From Stenotrophomonas sp. 610A2 (GTDB lineage: Bacteria > Pseudomonadota > Gammaproteobacteria > Xanthomonadales > Xanthomonadaceae): DNA of 64,000 nucleotides. How positions within the stretch are numbered: position 1 is the stretch's first letter; each line of letters starts with the position of its first letter. The notes beneath the pieces were generated by a model that made no database searches, had not been told where the DNA came from, and was given only the letters and a program-made list of their open reading frames with translations. The translations under genes and the position numbers were made by a program. The stretch lies in the NCBI RefSeq assembly GCF_030549615.1, contig NZ_CP130832.1:1178001-1242000 (forward strand). The letters run 5' to 3'. Positions 24,982 to 34,667 of the stretch are shown piece after piece.

Positions 24982-25980
24982 ATGACGGTTACCGCAAACC
25001 AGGTTCTGCGTCCTCGCGGTCCGCAGATCGAACGCCTTACCGAGACCCGCGCCAAGGTCGTGATCGAACCCTTGGAGCGTGGTTACGGGCATACGCTGGG
25101 CAACGCCCTGCGTCGCGTGCTGCTGTCGTCCATCCCGGGCTTCGCCATTACCGAAGTCGAGATCGACGGCGTGCTGCACGAGTACACCACTCTGGAAGGC
25201 CTGCAGGAAGACGTGCTTGACGTCCTGCTGAACCTGAAGGACGTGGCGATCCGTATGCACACCGGCGACAGCGCCACTGTTTCCCTGTCCAAGCAGGGTC
25301 CGGGCGTCGTCACCGCTGCCGACATCAAGGTTGACCACAACGTCGAAGTGATCAACGGCGACCATGTGATCTGCAACCTGACCAAGGACACTGCGATCAA
25401 CATGCGTCTGAAGGTCGAGCGTGGCTTCGGCTACCAGCCGGCTGCCGCACGTCGTCGTCCGGACGAAGAATCGCGTGCGATTGGTCGTCTGGTGCTGGAC
25501 GCTTCGTTCTCGCCGGTCCGCCGCGTCGCTTATGCGGTGGAAGCCGCTCGCGTCGAACAGCGTACCGACCTGGACAAGCTGGTCATTGATATCGAAACCA
25601 ACGGCACGATCGATGCCGAGGAAGCTGTCCGCACCGCGGCCGACATCCTCAGCGATCAGCTGTCGGTGTTCGGTGATTTCACCCACCGCGATCGCGGTGC
25701 GGCCAAGCCGGCCAACAACGGCGTGGATCCGGTGCTGCTGCGCCCGATCGACGACCTGGAACTGACCGTGCGTTCGGCCAACTGCCTCAAGGCTGAGAGC
25801 ATCTACTACATCGGCGATCTGATCCAGAAGACCGAAGTCGAACTGCTCAAGACCCCGAACCTCGGCAAGAAGTCGCTGACCGAGATCAAGGAAGTGCTGG
25901 CCCAGCGCGGTCTGTCGCTTGGCATGAAGCTGGAGAACTGGCCGCCGGCCGGTGTCGCCGCTCACGGCATGCTCGGCTGA
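24982..25980 (+). CDS. rpoA: RNA polymerase alpha subunit
   Basis: The alpha dimer is the assembly platform of RNA polymerase. Its C-terminal domain contacts UP elements and activators. The 332-residue form starts [15 protein letters not shown] at 24982, with AGGAGA 9-10 bases upstream. An in-frame ATG at 24934 would add 16 residues encoded by the hairpin and is rejected. The N-terminal domain has [20 protein letters not shown]; the C-terminal domain has [22 protein letters not shown] and [17 protein letters not shown] strong hairpin and a 194-base gap separate it from rplQ. Confidence 0.98.
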   Translation: MTVTANQVLRPRGPQIERLTETRAKVVIEPLERGYGHTLGNALRRVLLSSIPGFAITEVEIDGVLHEYTTLEGLQEDVLDVLLNLKDVAIRMHTGDSATVSLSKQGPGVVTAADIKVDHNVEVINGDHVICNLTKDTAINMRLKVERGFGYQPAAARRRPDEESRAIGRLVLDASFSPVRRVAYAVEAARVEQRTDLDKLVIDIETNGTIDAEEAVRTAADILSDQLSVFGDFTHRDRGAAKPANNGVDPVLLRPIDDLELTVRSANCLKAESIYYIGDLIQKTEVELLKTPNLGKKSLTEIKEVLAQRGLSLGMKLENWPPAGVAAHGMLG

Positions 25981-25993
25981 TAAGCAATACCTG

Positions 25994-26030
25994 TTCCCCC
26001 GCATGGGCGACCATGCGGGGGAATATTGTT
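25994..26030 (+). terminator. strong hairpin between rpoA and rplQ
   Basis: Perfect 13-bp stem TTCCCCCGCATGG/CCATGCGGGGGAA with a GCGA loop (25994-26023), followed by TATTGTTT. It is the longest perfect stem in the ribosomal block and is terminator-like, although the T-run is interrupted. It stands before rplQ, which normally shares the rpoA transcript. Confidence 0.6.
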
Positions 26031-26174
26031 TCAGCAGTACCCGCATTGACGGTTAAACAACGCCGCAATGCCGGTCGTCCAGGACGGGCGACCAGGACCA
26101 TCCGCAGTCCACTTTCAACGCCAGGACGGCGACAACGAAGTCCAACGTCTCACCATTAACCAAGGAATAAACCC

Positions 26175-26561
26175 ATGCGTCACATGAAGTCGGGCCGCAA
26201 GTTCAACCGTACCAGCGCCCACCGCGAAGCAATGTTCAAGAACATGGCTGCGTCGCTGTTCAAGCACCAGCTGATCAAGACCACCCTGCCGAAGGCCAAG
26301 GAACTGCGCCGCGTTGCCGAGCCGCTGATCACCCTGGCCAAGGTTGATTCGGTTGCCAACCGTCGTCTGGCGTTCGCCCGCCTGCGTGACAAGGAAGCCG
26401 TAGGCGTCCTGTTCACCATCCTGGGCCCGCGCTACGCCAACCGTCCGGGCGGCTACCTGCGCCTGCTGAAGTGCGGTTTCCGCGCTGGCGACAACGCTCC
26501 GATGGCTTACGTTGAACTGGTTGACCGTCCGGTCGCCGTTGCGGAAGAAGTCGGCGAGTAA
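26175..26561 (+). CDS. rplQ: 50S ribosomal protein L17
   Basis: L17 lies near the exit tunnel on the 50S surface. It has 128 residues, beginning [20 protein letters not shown]. The conserved core [27 protein letters not shown] and the C-terminal [23 protein letters not shown] are present. AAGGAATAAA precedes the ATG. It ends the alpha group. The 194 bases before it carry a strong hairpin and no clear promoter. Confidence 0.98.
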   Translation: MRHMKSGRKFNRTSAHREAMFKNMAASLFKHQLIKTTLPKAKELRRVAEPLITLAKVDSVANRRLAFARLRDKEAVGVLFTILGPRYANRPGGYLRLLKCGFRAGDNAPMAYVELVDRPVAVAEEVGE

Positions 26562-26594
26562 TCGCACGCTTCCGTCAATCGACGGATGCAGAAG

Positions 26595-26620
26595 AAGCCC
26601 GGCCTAGGCCGGGCTTTTTT
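26595..26620 (+). terminator. terminator after rplQ
   Basis: Perfect palindrome AGCCCGGCCTAGGCCGGGCT (26596-26615) continuing into six T residues. This is the end of the alpha transcription unit. A short stem TCCGTC/GACGGA (26571-26586) precedes it. Confidence 0.9.
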
Positions 26621-26706
26621 GTTCATGTGGTTACGGTTGCCATCACTGCTGATCGCGTGCGGATGGCCTGTTACTCTTGTTGCATTGTTCAATCCGGAAA
26701 GTTGCG

Positions 26707-27222
26707 ATGAACCCTTTGCGTTGGAGTTTCCGCGCGCAGTGCCTGCTGGGCTTGCTGACCTGTGCTGGCCTGCTCGCATTTGCGATCTACATGCAGATCC
26801 AGATGGGGCTGGAGCCATGCCCGCTGTGCATCTACCAGCGCATCGCGTTCGCCGCCGTCGGCGTGTTGTTCCTGCTCGGGGCATTGCACGGGCCGAGCAG
26901 TCGCGGTGGTCGTGCCGGCTATGGCGTGTTGACCTTCCTGGCAGCCGTGGTGGGCATCGGCATCGCCGGGCGCCACGTCTACGTGCAGTTGTTGCCGAAG
27001 GACCTGGGCAGCAGCTGTGGCCCGCCGCTGAGCTTCCTGGCTGAAACCATGGGGCCGTTCGAGGTGTTCCGCACCGTGCTGACCGGCACTGGTGACTGCG
27101 GCAACATCGACTGGACCTTCCTCGGCCTGAGCATGCCGATGTGGAGCCTGGTGTGGTTTGTACTGCTTGCGGGTTGGGCGCTGTATGCCGGTCTGCGCGC
27201 ACGCAAAAAACGTTTGATCTGA
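26707..27222 (+). CDS. dsbB: disulfide bond formation protein DsbB
   Basis: DsbB is the inner-membrane quinone reductase that reoxidises periplasmic DsbA. The 171-residue form starts MNPLRWSFRAQCLLG at 26707, with GGAAAG upstream. Four hydrophobic segments are visible. The first periplasmic cysteine pair is C38-x-x-C41 (EPCPLC). The second pair is in the other periplasmic loop (SSCGPPLS and GTGDCGNIDW). Both redox pairs needed for electron transfer are therefore intact. The class II DAHP synthase starts 28 bases later and may be co-transcribed. Confidence 0.95.
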   Translation: MNPLRWSFRAQCLLGLLTCAGLLAFAIYMQIQMGLEPCPLCIYQRIAFAAVGVLFLLGALHGPSSRGGRAGYGVLTFLAAVVGIGIAGRHVYVQLLPKDLGSSCGPPLSFLAETMGPFEVFRTVLTGTGDCGNIDWTFLGLSMPMWSLVWFVLLAGWALYAGLRARKKRLI

Positions 27223-27250
27223 CTTTTTCACTTCTTTGATTGGTATCTGC

Positions 27251-28618
<1,368 letters not shown>

Positions 28619-28625
28619 AGGCACT

Positions 28626-28694
28626 GTAGTGCCGAGCCATGCTCGGCAGGGGCGTTACCGGCAAAGCCCTATGCCGAGCATGGCTCGGCACTAC
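28626..28694. repeat. SMAG (GTAG-type REP) dimer upstream of the RAYT gene
   Basis: A unit with head GTAG and stem GCCGAGC/GCTCGGC (28626-28648) faces its reverse complement (28672-28694) across a 23-base spacer. This is the head-to-head dimer form of SMAG elements described in Stenotrophomonas maltophilia. It lies between the DAHP synthase stop and the transposase gene. Confidence 0.9.
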
Positions 28695-28751
28695 AGGTGT
28701 TGCCGTGAATCACTGACGGACCTTGTTGATCGCTGGCCTCAGGCTGCAGCA

Positions 28752-29195
28752 ATGTCCAGTCCAAAATTGCACGTAGGGCGTTTCTCGCTGCCCAACAACA
28801 TCTACTCAATCACTACGGTAACCGCTGGGCGTGTGTCGCTGTTTGCGAATCGCAAGAACGCCGAGCAGGTGATTGAAGCACTCCGTCATTGCGAGCTCGC
28901 GGGCATCTGCCACAGCCTTGCCTGGGTGGTAATGCCGGATCACCTGCATTGGCTGCTACAGCTTCAATCCGGATCGCTGGGCGGTTGCCTGCAGCGGCTG
29001 AAATCGCGATCAGCAAGAGCTATTAATAGTGCCGGATCAATCTGGCAGGCCGGCTATCACGACCATGCAATCAGGCGCGATGAATCGCTGCGTGGCGTAG
29101 CCAACTATCTGCTGCACAACCCGGTGCGGGCTGGCCTATGCGAACGGGCGCAGGACTATCCATATGCGTGGTGCAGATGGGACTGGCAGCTCTGA
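28752..29195 (+). CDS. REP-associated tyrosine transposase (RAYT, TnpA-REP)
   Basis: A single-copy HUH-type Y1 nuclease of the family linked to REP repeats. 147 residues from the ATG at 28752 (MSSPKLHVGRFSLPNN); the frame extends upstream into the SMAG repeat, which is not part of the gene. The metal-binding HUH pair is HLH in VVMPDHLHWLL. The family signature YLLHNPVRAGL contains the candidate catalytic tyrosine. The gene lies between two SMAG dimers, the normal setting for the enzyme thought to process and spread these repeats. No typical Shine-Dalgarno is seen before the ATG. Confidence 0.93.
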   Translation: MSSPKLHVGRFSLPNNIYSITTVTAGRVSLFANRKNAEQVIEALRHCELAGICHSLAWVVMPDHLHWLLQLQSGSLGGCLQRLKSRSARAINSAGSIWQAGYHDHAIRRDESLRGVANYLLHNPVRAGLCERAQDYPYAWCRWDWQL

Positions 29196-29204
29196 TGTTC
29201 TGAT

Positions 29205-29273
29205 GTAGTGCCGAGCCATGCTCGGCAAGAGGCGTTACCGGTAATGCCCCTGCCGAGCATGGCTCGGCACTAC
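29205..29273. repeat. SMAG dimer downstream of the RAYT gene
   Basis: Same GTAG head and GCCGAGC/GCTCGGC stem as the upstream copy, in head-to-head dimer arrangement, starting 10 bases after the transposase stop. Confidence 0.9.
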
Positions 29274-29308
29274 AGGTGAAGCGTTCGGGATTGCTGGGCG
29301 CAGCCCAA

Positions 29309-29331
29309 TGCCGAGCATGGCTCGGCACTAC
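29309..29331. repeat. SMAG monomer
   Basis: A single unit in the inverted orientation, ending CTAC. The sequence following it (AGGTGAAGCG) repeats that following the neighbouring dimer, as if one half-dimer plus flank had been duplicated. It lies 10 bases beyond the stop of the DUF2127 gene on the opposite strand. Confidence 0.88.
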
Positions 29332-29341
29332 AGGTGAAGCG

Positions 29342-29818
29342 TCAGCGCTTGCGGTGGCGCTTGCCGAGGTCGCGGGCCAGCACCCAGACGACCAGCAGGT
29401 TGACCGCCAACAGCAGCCAGGAGGCCCAGCCGGGGTGTTTGACGATGGCGTAGAAGTCCAGTGGCAGGTACAGCGCGGCGGAGATGCAGCCCAGCCATGA
29501 TGCCCAGGCCTTGGCGCGCCACAGGCCCCAGGCTTCAAGCACGCGCAGCAGCCCATAGCCGACCAGTACAGCGGCGCCGAGGTGAACGGTATCAGGGGTG
29601 ATCATGCCCAGCAGCGACGAGAACGCGCCGTTCTCGGGGTCACCACCTGCGCGGTGGATCAGGGCATTGATGATGGTGCGGAGTGGGGCAGGCCCGGAGA
29701 TCTCCAGGCCTGCCGCGGCGAGAAAGGCCAGTACGGCCTTTCCCGCTTCCAGCAGCGCGATGGCTGCCAGTCCCGGATGCGCATGCGGATCCGGGTTGTA
29801 GGGCGTTTTGTCAGTCAA
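29342..29818 (-). CDS. DUF2127-family membrane protein
   Basis: Small integral membrane protein of unknown function, 158 residues with about four hydrophobic segments. The family-like stretch RVLEAWGLWRAKAWASWLG and ALYLPLDFYAIVKHP is visible. The start is a TTG at 29818 (MTDKTPYNPDPHAHPG); no other in-frame start fits. It begins 5 bases after the typA stop, so the two are probably co-transcribed. The family call rests on the GLW...W...YLP pattern and membrane topology. No reaction can be assigned. Confidence 0.75.
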   Translation of the reverse strand: MTDKTPYNPDPHAHPGLAAIALLEAGKAVLAFLAAAGLEISGPAPLRTIINALIHRAGGDPENGAFSSLLGMITPDTVHLGAAVLVGYGLLRVLEAWGLWRAKAWASWLGCISAALYLPLDFYAIVKHPGWASWLLLAVNLLVVWVLARDLGKRHRKR

Positions 29819-29823
29819 GACAA

Positions 29824-31653
29824 TCAGCCGCCGCGCGACGCCTTCTTGCGGTCGCTTTCGGTCAGGAACTTCTTGCGCAGACGAATTTCCTTCGGGGTGA
29901 TTTCCACCAGCTCGTCGTCGTCGATGAAGTCCAGGGCCTGTTCCAGCGAGAACTTGATCGCCGGGGTCAGCTGGATCGCATCGTCCTTGCCCGAAGCGCG
30001 CATATTGGTCAGCGGCTTGGTCTTGATCGCGTTGACGGTCAGGTCGTTGTCCTTGGAGTGGATACCGATCAGCTGGCCTTCGTACACGTTGTCGCCTTCA
30101 GCAGCGAACAGCTTGCCGCGTTCCTGCAGCGGGCCCAGCGAGTAAGCCGGGGTTGCGCCCGGGGCATTGGCGATCATCACGCCATTCAGGCGCTTGGCGA
30201 TGGCGCCCTGTTCCTTCGGGCCGTAATGGTCGAACACGTGGAACAGCAGGCCAGAACCCTGGGTCAGGGTCTTGAACTCGTTCTGGAAACCGATCAGGCC
30301 ACGCGCCGGGATCTTGAAATCAAGGCGAACACGGCCCTTGCCGTCGGACTCCATGTTCTCAAGCAGGCCCTTGCGGGTGCCCAGCTTTTCCATCACGCCG
30401 CCCTGGTGCTGCTCTTCGATATCGACGACCAGTTGCTCGATCGGCTCCATCATCTGACCATCGATTTCCTTGATGATCACTTCCGGGCGCGATACGGCCA
30501 GCTCGTAGCCTTCACGGCGCATGGTTTCGATCAGCACCGACAGGTGCAGCTCGCCGCGGCCGGAGACCAGGAACTTGTCGGCGTCTTCGAGCTGCTCGAC
30601 CTTCAGTGCCACGTTGTGCACGGTCTCGCGCTCCAGGCGCTCCTTCAGCTGGCGGCTGGTCAGGAACTTGCCGCCGGACAGGTCCTTGTTGCCTGCGAAC
30701 GGCGAGTTGTTGACCTGGAAGGTCATCGAGATGGTCGGCTCGTCGACGGTCAGTGCCGGCAGCGCTTCCGGGGTGTCCAGGGCGCAGACGGTGTCGGAGA
30801 TGGTCAGTTCCTGGATGCCGGAGATGGCGATGATGTCGCCAGCCTGTGCTTCCTCGACTTCGATGCGCTCCAGGCCCATGAAGCCCAGTACCTGCAGGAC
30901 CTTGCCCTGGCGCTTCTTCCCTTCACGGTCGATGACCGCGACGGACTGGTTCTTCTTGACCTTGCCGCGCTGGATGCGGCCAATGCCGATCACGCCAACG
31001 AAGTTGTTGTAGTCCAGCTGGCTGATGCGCATCTGGAACGGGCCGTCGGCCTCGACTTCCGGCACCGGCACGTACTTCATGATCGCTTCGTACAGCGGGG
31101 TCATGTCGCCGTCGCGGACGGTGTCTTCCAGGCCGGCGTAGCCGTTCAGGCCCGAGGCGTAGACGATCGGGAAGTCGAGCTGCTCATTGGTGGCGCCGAG
31201 CTTGTCGAACAGGTCGAACACCTGGTCGATGACCCATTCCGGACGGGCGCCCGGGCGGTCTACCTTGTTGACCACGACGATCGGCTTGAAGCCCATCGCG
31301 AAGGCCTTCTGGGTGACGAAACGGGTCTGCGGCATCGGGCCGTCCATCGCGTCAACCAGGATCAGCACCGAGTCGACCATCGACAGCACGCGCTCCACTT
31401 CGCCGCCGAAGTCGGCGTGTCCGGGGGTGTCGACGATGTTGATGCGGTTGCCATTCCACTTGATGGCCGTGTTCTTGGCCAGGATGGTGATGCCGCGTTC
31501 CTTTTCCTGGTCGTTGCTGTCCATTACGCGCTCGGCAAGTACCGTACGCTCGGACAGGGTGCCGGACTGCTTGAGCAGCTGGTCGACGAGGGTGGTCTTG
31601 CCATGATCGACGTGGGCGACGATGGCGATGTTGCGAAGATTTTCGATGGACAT
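29824..31653 (-). CDS. typA: ribosome-associated GTPase TypA/BipA
   Basis: Translational GTPase that binds the 70S ribosome and assists 50S assembly and growth under cold or other stress. It has 609 residues, starting [20 protein letters not shown], with the P-loop [33 protein letters not shown] and [12 protein letters not shown]-like domains follow, ending in a lysine-rich tail. A promoter with perfect TATAAT lies 49 bases upstream on this strand. A small DUF2127 gene follows directly. Confidence 0.97.
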   Translation of the reverse strand: MSIENLRNIAIVAHVDHGKTTLVDQLLKQSGTLSERTVLAERVMDSNDQEKERGITILAKNTAIKWNGNRINIVDTPGHADFGGEVERVLSMVDSVLILVDAMDGPMPQTRFVTQKAFAMGFKPIVVVNKVDRPGARPEWVIDQVFDLFDKLGATNEQLDFPIVYASGLNGYAGLEDTVRDGDMTPLYEAIMKYVPVPEVEADGPFQMRISQLDYNNFVGVIGIGRIQRGKVKKNQSVAVIDREGKKRQGKVLQVLGFMGLERIEVEEAQAGDIIAISGIQELTISDTVCALDTPEALPALTVDEPTISMTFQVNNSPFAGNKDLSGGKFLTSRQLKERLERETVHNVALKVEQLEDADKFLVSGRGELHLSVLIETMRREGYELAVSRPEVIIKEIDGQMMEPIEQLVVDIEEQHQGGVMEKLGTRKGLLENMESDGKGRVRLDFKIPARGLIGFQNEFKTLTQGSGLLFHVFDHYGPKEQGAIAKRLNGVMIANAPGATPAYSLGPLQERGKLFAAEGDNVYEGQLIGIHSKDNDLTVNAIKTKPLTNMRASGKDDAIQLTPAIKFSLEQALDFIDDDELVEITPKEIRLRKKFLTESDRKKASRGG

Positions 31654-31701
31654 GCGAAAGACGGCCAGCCGGTGCCGTGAAATGGGGAAAATGAGTCCAG
31701 C

Positions 31702-31730
31702 ATTATAGCGCTATGTGGCCGCTATGCGAA
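31702..31730 (-). promoter_or_regulatory. promoter of typA
   Basis: On the minus strand, TTCGCA (31730-31725) and a perfect TATAAT (31707-31702) are separated by 17 bases. The expected start near 31695 gives a leader of about 42 bases before the typA ATG. Confidence 0.7.
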
Positions 31731-31864
31731 AACCAACGTTCAGACTCGTCTGATTGCCCATTCAGGCTTCGGCGGCGCAAGCTGCTGCGGAGGGCAGCAG
31801 CACGGGCGGAGCCGGGTGTAAACTAGCTGGCTATTGAGAGTCGTCTTCTTTACTAAGGATTTCC

Positions 31865-32359
31865 ATGTCGCTGATCGCCAATTTCGACACCTCCCGCGGC
31901 CTGATCAAGGTTGAGCTGCATGCCGACAAGGCACCGCTGACCGTGGCCAACTTCGTCAACCTGGTGAAGCACGGCTTCTATGACGGCCTCGCTTTCCACC
32001 GTGTCATCGCCGACTTCATGATCCAGGGCGGCTGCCCGGAAGGCTCCGGCCGCGGCGGCCCGGGCTACCGTTTCGAGGACGAGACCAAGAACGGCGTGCG
32101 CCACGAGCGCGGCGTGCTGTCCATGGCCAATGCCGGCCCGAATACCAATGGCAGCCAGTTCTTCATCACCCACATCAAGACCGATTGGCTTGATGGCAAG
32201 CACACCGTGTTTGGCAAGGTGCTCGAAGGCCTGGACGTGGTTGACGCGATCCAGCAGGGCGATGCGATCAACAAGATCACCCTGGAAGGCGATACCGACG
32301 CCGTGCTGGCCGCCAAGGCCGACCGCGTCGCCGAGTGGAACAAGATCCTCGCCGCCTGA
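31865..32359 (+). CDS. ppiB: cyclophilin-type peptidyl-prolyl cis-trans isomerase (PpiB-like)
   Basis: Cytosolic cyclophilin that isomerises proline peptide bonds. It has 164 residues with no signal peptide ([18 protein letters not shown]). Active-site motifs are [15 protein letters not shown] (catalytic Arg), NGSQFFIT, and [23 protein letters not shown] lies before the ATG. A 10-bp hairpin follows the stop, and mdh lies 113 bases downstream in the same direction. Confidence 0.95.
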   Translation: MSLIANFDTSRGLIKVELHADKAPLTVANFVNLVKHGFYDGLAFHRVIADFMIQGGCPEGSGRGGPGYRFEDETKNGVRHERGVLSMANAGPNTNGSQFFITHIKTDWLDGKHTVFGKVLEGLDVVDAIQQGDAINKITLEGDTDAVLAAKADRVAEWNKILAA

Positions 32360-32368
32360 TTGATACCG

Positions 32369-32396
32369 ACGGCCACCTGTACAAGGTGGCCGTTTC
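32369..32396 (+). terminator. hairpin after ppiB
   Basis: Perfect 10-bp stem ACGGCCACCT/AGGTGGCCGT with a GTACA loop, followed by TTC. The short T-run makes it a moderate terminator candidate between ppiB and mdh. Confidence 0.5.
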
Positions 32397-32472
32397 TGAT
32401 TCCAGCCCGGCCAGCGCGTGCGCGCATGCCCGGCTTTACCCCCACAACCGCTTCTTAGCAGAGGAAACCCCC

Positions 32473-33456
32473 ATGAAAGCACCCGTTCGTGTTGCCGTAA
32501 CCGGCGCTGCCGGCAATATCGGTTATGCACTGCTGTTCCGCATCGCATCTGGCGAAATGCTGGGCAAGGACCAGCCGGTCATCCTGCAGCTGCTCGAAAT
32601 CGACAACGAAAAGGCCCAGGCCGCCCTGCAGGGTGTGGTCATGGAACTGGAAGACTGCGCGTTCCCGCTGCTGGCCGGCGTGGTGACCACCGCTGACCCG
32701 CTGGTTGCCTTCAAGGACGTCGACGTGGCCCTGCTGGTCGGCGCGCGTCCGCGCGGCCCGGGCATGGAGCGCAAGGACCTGCTGCTCGAGAACGCCAAGA
32801 TCTTCACCGTGCAGGGCAAGGCCCTGAACGCCGTCGCCAAGCGTGACGTGAAGGTGCTGGTGGTCGGCAACCCGGCCAACACCAACGCCTACATCGCAAT
32901 GAAGTCGGCTCCGGACCTGAACCCGAAGAACTTCACCGCCATGCTGCGCCTGGACCACAACCGCGCCCTGAGCCAGCTGGCTGCCAAGACCGGCAAGACC
33001 GTGGAGAGCTTCGAGCAGTTCACCGTGTGGGGCAACCACAGCCCGACCATGTACCCGGACTACCGCTTCGCCACCACCGGCGGCGCCAAGGTTGCCGAGC
33101 TGATCAACGATCAGGAATGGAACGCCAACACCTTCATCCCGACCGTCGGCAAGCGCGGCGCAGCGATCATCGCCGCCCGTGGCCTGTCCTCGGCCGCCTC
33201 GGCTGCCAACGCCGCCATCGACCACATCCATGACTGGGTGCTGGGCAGCAACGGCAAGTGGGTGACCATGGGCGTGCCGTCCGACGGTTCCTACGGCATT
33301 CCGGAAGGCGTTGTGTTCGGCTTCCCGGTGACCACCGAGAACGGCGAGTACACCATCATCAAGGACCTGCCGATCGACGACTTCTCCAAGAAGTACATCG
33401 ACATCACCCTGGGTGAGCTGGAAGAAGAGCGCGCTGGCGTTGCCGACCTGCTGTAA
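32473..33456 (+). CDS. mdh: malate dehydrogenase
   Basis: NAD-dependent interconversion of malate and oxaloacetate in the TCA cycle. It has 327 residues, the cytosolic-type (LDH/MDH group) enzyme found in Xanthomonads, not the shorter E. coli type. It starts [20 protein letters not shown], a Rossmann fold with GAAGNIG. Substrate and catalytic motifs are [33 protein letters not shown] and the catalytic His in [19 protein letters not shown] precedes the ATG at 32473; the longer upstream open frame is not used. Confidence 0.97.
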   Translation: MKAPVRVAVTGAAGNIGYALLFRIASGEMLGKDQPVILQLLEIDNEKAQAALQGVVMELEDCAFPLLAGVVTTADPLVAFKDVDVALLVGARPRGPGMERKDLLLENAKIFTVQGKALNAVAKRDVKVLVVGNPANTNAYIAMKSAPDLNPKNFTAMLRLDHNRALSQLAAKTGKTVESFEQFTVWGNHSPTMYPDYRFATTGGAKVAELINDQEWNANTFIPTVGKRGAAIIAARGLSSAASAANAAIDHIHDWVLGSNGKWVTMGVPSDGSYGIPEGVVFGFPVTTENGEYTIIKDLPIDDFSKKYIDITLGELEEERAGVADLL

Positions 33457-33482
33457 CAGCTGGCGGTCGATGTGATGCAATG

Positions 33483-33516
33483 AACGGGGAAGCTTCGGCT
33501 TCCCCGTTTTTTTTTG
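33483..33516 (+). terminator. terminator after mdh
   Basis: Perfect 11-bp stem AACGGGGAAGC/GCTTCCCCGTT with a TTCG loop, followed by a run of T residues. A SMAG dimer begins ten bases further on. Confidence 0.93.
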
Positions 33517-33525
33517 TTGTTCGTT

Positions 33526-33594
33526 GTAGTGCCGAGCCATGCTCGGCAGAGGTCTTACGAGTGAAGCCTCATGCCGAGCATGGCTCGGCACTAC
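33526..33594. repeat. SMAG dimer between mdh and rluA
   Basis: GTAG-headed unit with stem GCCGAGC/GCTCGGC facing its inverse across a spacer. Same subfamily as the copies around the RAYT gene. Confidence 0.9.
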
Positions 33595-33597
33595 GCT

Positions 33598-33648
33598 CCC
33601 TCCTTTTCGCGTAGCGAAGGGGAGGGCTGGGGAGGGGTAGCTTTTTTT
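33598..33648. repeat. CCCTCC/GGAGGG hairpin repeat with T-run
   Basis: Thirteen-pair stem: CCCTCCTTTTCGC pairs with GCGAAGGGGAGGG (two T-G pairs) around a GTA loop. It is followed by GGGGAGGGG and then AGCTTTTTTT. It resembles half of the MITE-like CCCTC elements and may also terminate transcription. Confidence 0.5.
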
Positions 33649-33678
33649 GCCGGATAGGCGGTTTATCGCCAAGGCCTC

Positions 33679-33701
33679 TGCCGAGCGTGGCTCGGCACTA
33701 C
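33679..33701. repeat. SMAG monomer immediately upstream of rluA
   Basis: Single inverted unit (stem GCCGAGC/GCTCGGC, loop GTG, end CTAC) ending 13 bases before the rluA ATG. Only a T-rich stretch lies between, with no ribosome-binding sequence. Confidence 0.88.
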
Positions 33702-33714
33702 ATTTAGTTTTTTT

Positions 33715-34338
33715 ATGACTGACAAGATTGCTTTGCACTACATCGACGAGGCGCTGCTGGTGGCTGAAAAGCCGGCCGGTCTGCTGTCTGTTCCTGGGCG
33801 TCTGCCGGAGAACCAGGACTGCGTTGTAGCGCGTCTGCAGCAGCAGTATCCGGATGCGTTGACCGTGCATCGGCTGGATCAGGTGACATCTGGATTGATG
33901 TTGTATGCACGTGGCAAGGCAATGCAGGTCGCGCTGTCCAAACAGTTCGAGCAGCGACAGGTCAGCAAGCGCTATGAAGCGCTGGTGCAGGGATTGGTTG
34001 AGGGCGAATCCGGCGAAATCGATCTGCCATTGATCTGCGATTGGCCGAACCGGCCGAAGCAGATGGTGAGTTTTGAACTGGGCAAGCCGTCCTTGACGCG
34101 TTGGCGGGTATTGGCGCGGGATGTGGTTGCGCAGACCACACGGGTTGAACTGGAACCGGTGACCGGACGCAGCCATCAGCTGCGCTTGCACCTGGCAAGC
34201 ATTGGGCATCCGATCGTGGGCGATGTGATGTATGACGCGCAGCCTGCACTGCGGGTTTGCCTGCATGCGCGGCGCCTGGGGTTTGTGCACCCGCTGACTG
34301 GGGTGGCGCTGGAGTTTGTTTCTGAGTGTCCTTTCTAG
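33715..34338 (+). CDS. rluA: dual-specificity RNA pseudouridine synthase RluA
   Basis: Converts U746 of 23S rRNA and U32 of several tRNAs to pseudouridine in E. coli. It has 207 residues and strong local identity to E. coli RluA: GLLSVPGRLPEN, HRLDQVTSGL with catalytic D55, DLPLICDWPNRPKQ and PVTGRSHQLRLHLASIGHPI. The stand-alone catalytic domain lacks an S4 domain, as expected for RluA. The ATG at 33715 is preceded by a SMAG monomer and a T-run but no Shine-Dalgarno, so initiation may be weak or leaderless-like. Confidence 0.93.
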   Translation: MTDKIALHYIDEALLVAEKPAGLLSVPGRLPENQDCVVARLQQQYPDALTVHRLDQVTSGLMLYARGKAMQVALSKQFEQRQVSKRYEALVQGLVEGESGEIDLPLICDWPNRPKQMVSFELGKPSLTRWRVLARDVVAQTTRVELEPVTGRSHQLRLHLASIGHPIVGDVMYDAQPALRVCLHARRLGFVHPLTGVALEFVSECPF

Positions 34339-34343
34339 GAGCA

Positions 34344-34466
34344 AGAGCTTGCCCTCACCCCAACCCCTCTCCCGTAAACGGGAGAGGGGCTAGCAATGCG
34401 TCGGCTGCCAGTGCATTAGCCCCTCTCCCGCAAGCGGGAGAGGGGTTGGGGTGAGGGGAGGCTTTT
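34344..34466. repeat. MITE-like inverted repeat, copy 2
   Basis: Same architecture as the copy at 11488-11628. The left end AGCTTGCCCTCACCCC mirrors the right end GGGGTGAGGGGAGGCTTTT. Each arm carries CCCCTCTCCCG/CGGGAGAGGGG hairpins with TAAA or CAAG loops around about 30 unique bases. It lies in the 329-base gap between rluA and prpE, next to a heptamer array. Confidence 0.75.
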
Positions 34467-34534
34467 AGCCCAAAGCCCAAAGCCCAAAGCCCAAAGCCCA
34501 ACGCCCAACGCCCAACGCCCAACGCCCAACGCCC
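34467..34534. repeat. heptamer tandem array, AGCCCAA x5 then CGCCCAA x4
   Basis: Nine uninterrupted 7-base units in two blocks: five AGCCCAA, then four CGCCCAA and a partial tenth. The clean change from A to C at the first base suggests block-wise expansion by slippage. It abuts the right end of the MITE-like element. The remaining 130 bases before prpE contain no other recognised feature. Confidence 0.9.
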
Positions 34535-34667
34535 TCAACCCCTGCCCCTGCCCTTGGTCCTCAATTTCCCGCCGCCGAGCCTTTGGTCTTAAGACCATCG
34601 TCGCAAGGAGTGCGTCGCAGCCCCGGACTATGCTCGGCACACAGCCAGGCAGTTACCGGAGGGTGCC

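Noticed and set aside
28629..28751. N-terminal extension of the RAYT protein (MPSHARQGRYRQ...)
   Set aside because: These codons are the translated SMAG repeat; similar MPSxARH sequences arise from every SMAG, so the ATG at 28752 is used.
29683..31680. A 665-codon + strand frame opposite typA
   Set aside because: Mirror of typA codons without any recognisable domain; typA has a promoter and full GTPase motifs.
34467..34534. Possible CRISPR array at the heptamer repeats
   Set aside because: The units are contiguous 7-mers with no spacers and no cas genes nearby; it is a simple tandem repeat.
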